64,000 bases of DNA from Flavobacterium sp. SUN052 (GTDB lineage Bacteria > Bacteroidota > Bacteroidia > Flavobacteriales > Flavobacteriaceae), in the NCBI RefSeq assembly GCF_028867935.1, contig NZ_JAPQNS010000002.1:124001-188000 (forward strand). Direction: 5' to 3'. Shown in pieces: positions 63,048-64,000 of this stretch. A model generated the notes under the pieces. It did no database searches and had not been told where the DNA came from. It saw nothing but the letters and a program-made list of their open reading frames with translations. The translations under genes and the position numbers were made by a program. Every line of letters begins with the position of its first letter. Within the stretch, counting starts at the first letter, position 1.

Positions 63048-64000
63048 TTAGAGTTTGACGATCTTCGCCAAACCGGCCGAGAGGAGCATCATAAAGCCGA
63101 CGAAGGCAATGCCAAAAGATAACCCGAAGGCATCAGAAACGAAACCTATGATGGGTGGGCCAGCCAAGAAACCAATGAAGCTAAAGGTAGCAAACGTAGC
63201 CAAACCAGCGGCTGGTGGAATACCCGGCACCCGAAGGGCAGCCGAGTACAGAATGGGGGCTCCCAGCGAGCAGCCAGCGCCAAGCAGGGCAAATCCTACC
63301 AGAGCTGCCAGGGGCGTGGGCACCAGAACGGCTAGGAACAAGCCCGATGCTGCTACTACCCCGCCCAGTTGCAGAAACCGTTTTGCCCCCAACCGCGGAA
63401 TCAGTGAATCGCCCATAAACCGTCCGAGGGTCATAGTGAGCGAAAAAGCACCAAAACCGAGAGCGGCAATTTGGCTACTGGCTCCAAGGGATTCGCGCAG
63501 GTATACCGCACTCCAGTCGAAAGCTGTGCCCTCGCCCATCGCCAGCGCTAGTCCAATCAGAATCATCAACAGCAGGTTGAGGTTGGGCATCACAAACGAT
63601 GCCTGAGTCCCGGTGGGCTGCACCGGGATGCCTTCTAACACTGGTTTGAGGGCTAACGTCAGCAACAAAGTCAGCCCGGCCATGAGTGGCAGGTGAACTT
63701 CGGGGGCAATGTTCAGCGAAATGACGACCCCGGCAATAGTTGATCCAAGCATACCACCCACACTCCACATGCCGTGGCACGACGACATAATGGACAATCC
63801 CGACGACTTTTCAACATCGGTAGCCAGCGTATTCATAGCTACGTTGATTAGCGCGCTAGCGAGGCCAACGAGGTATAAGCCCAGCACTAAAATCAATACA
63901 TTTGGGGCGTTTATCGGTAGACACATGGCCAATGCCAAGCCAACAGCCGCCCAAAAACAGGCGCGTGCCTGCCCCAGCTTACCAATGATGTAGCCCGTGA
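63048..64000 (-). CDS. MFS transporter, partial (runs past the window edge)
   Basis: About 317 residues of the C-terminal part of a major-facilitator protein; the frame stays open to the last base, with GYIIGKLGQARACFW preceding the first in-frame start-like codon. It has about nine membrane segments in view (e.g. VLILVLGLYLVGLASALI, MILIGLALAMGEG, AALVGFALLGAGCSLG), including a DWSAVYLRE segment and a GRFMGDSLIPRLGAKR loop between segments that fits the second half of an MFS fold. Resembles fucose-permease-like (FucP) sugar transporters, but the substrate cannot be set. Confidence 0.85.
   Translation of the reverse strand, partial: TGYIIGKLGQARACFWAAVGLALAMCLPINAPNVLILVLGLYLVGLASALINVAMNTLATDVEKSSGLSIMSSCHGMWSVGGMLGSTIAGVVISLNIAPEVHLPLMAGLTLLLTLALKPVLEGIPVQPTGTQASFVMPNLNLLLMILIGLALAMGEGTAFDWSAVYLRESLGASSQIAALGFGAFSLTMTLGRFMGDSLIPRLGAKRFLQLGGVVAASGLFLAVLVPTPLAALVGFALLGAGCSLGAPILYSAALRVPGIPPAAGLATFATFSFIGFLAGPPIIGFVSDAFGLSFGIAFVGFMMLLSAGLAKIVKL

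Overview
The window looks like a chromosomal segment of a Bacteroidota bacterium of the Cytophagales, most like Spirosoma or a close relative. This is inferred from the gene content: a SusC/SusD pair, three surface proteins with type IX secretion (T9SS) style C-terminal tails, a long Bacteroidota-type NusB, a YajC/DUF1573/CdaR cluster, and promoters of the TTG-N20-TAnnTTTG kind. I recognised no rRNA, tRNA or CRISPR array and no prophage.

Layout. 1-5580: the end of a SusC receptor, a SusD lipoprotein, a small lipoprotein and a secreted M14 carboxypeptidase, probably a peptide-uptake locus. 5757-12625: an unknown gene, a fabG/VWA membrane-protein pair, and an ABC transporter/GntR operon. 12821-16738: mutS2, then a 64-residue protein convergent with and overlapping a Fic gene. 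16911-25533: an ABC exporter, a cupredoxin/propeller/HEAT protein with a VCBS-repeat partner, palindromic repeats, DoxX and a cell-wall amidase. 25530-31186: PhzF, two small enzymes, a CPBP protease and ClpB. 31264-34052: an accessory island with an Abi-C-like protein, a very regular array of nested palindromes, a REP-associated tyrosine transposase (RAYT) and a Thg1-type tRNA guanylyltransferase. 34015-37868: a housekeeping cluster (CdaR-like, YajC, DUF1573, YtxH-like, NusB). 37952-49173: three large secreted repeat proteins, two of them paralogues with nearly identical N-terminal halves. 49416-54598: MOSC, a Tat-exported sugar isomerase and Gfo/Idh/MocA pair, a cupin and a malate/lactate dehydrogenase. 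54637-64000: DUF502 with an upstream inverted repeat and a broken downstream duplicate, small metabolic genes, a five-PAS histidine kinase and an MFS transporter cut by the window edge.

Most interesting items. (1) The array at 32031-32659: three units of 165-167 bp, each with four short palindromic cores in the order A, B, B', A' at a nearly constant 56-40-56 spacing. A degenerate fourth copy runs into the stop codon of the adjacent RAYT gene. (2) The Fic gene whose probable VbhA-like antitoxin is encoded on the opposite strand and overlaps the toxin's 3' end, instead of sitting upstream in the same operon. (3) The giant secreted paralogues, which share an unrecognised N-terminal domain and a Cys-containing module that recurs in the third protein. 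(4) Several families of intergenic palindromes, including one whose arm reaches the DUF502 start codon.

All functional calls are from reading the protein sequences; no database search was run.
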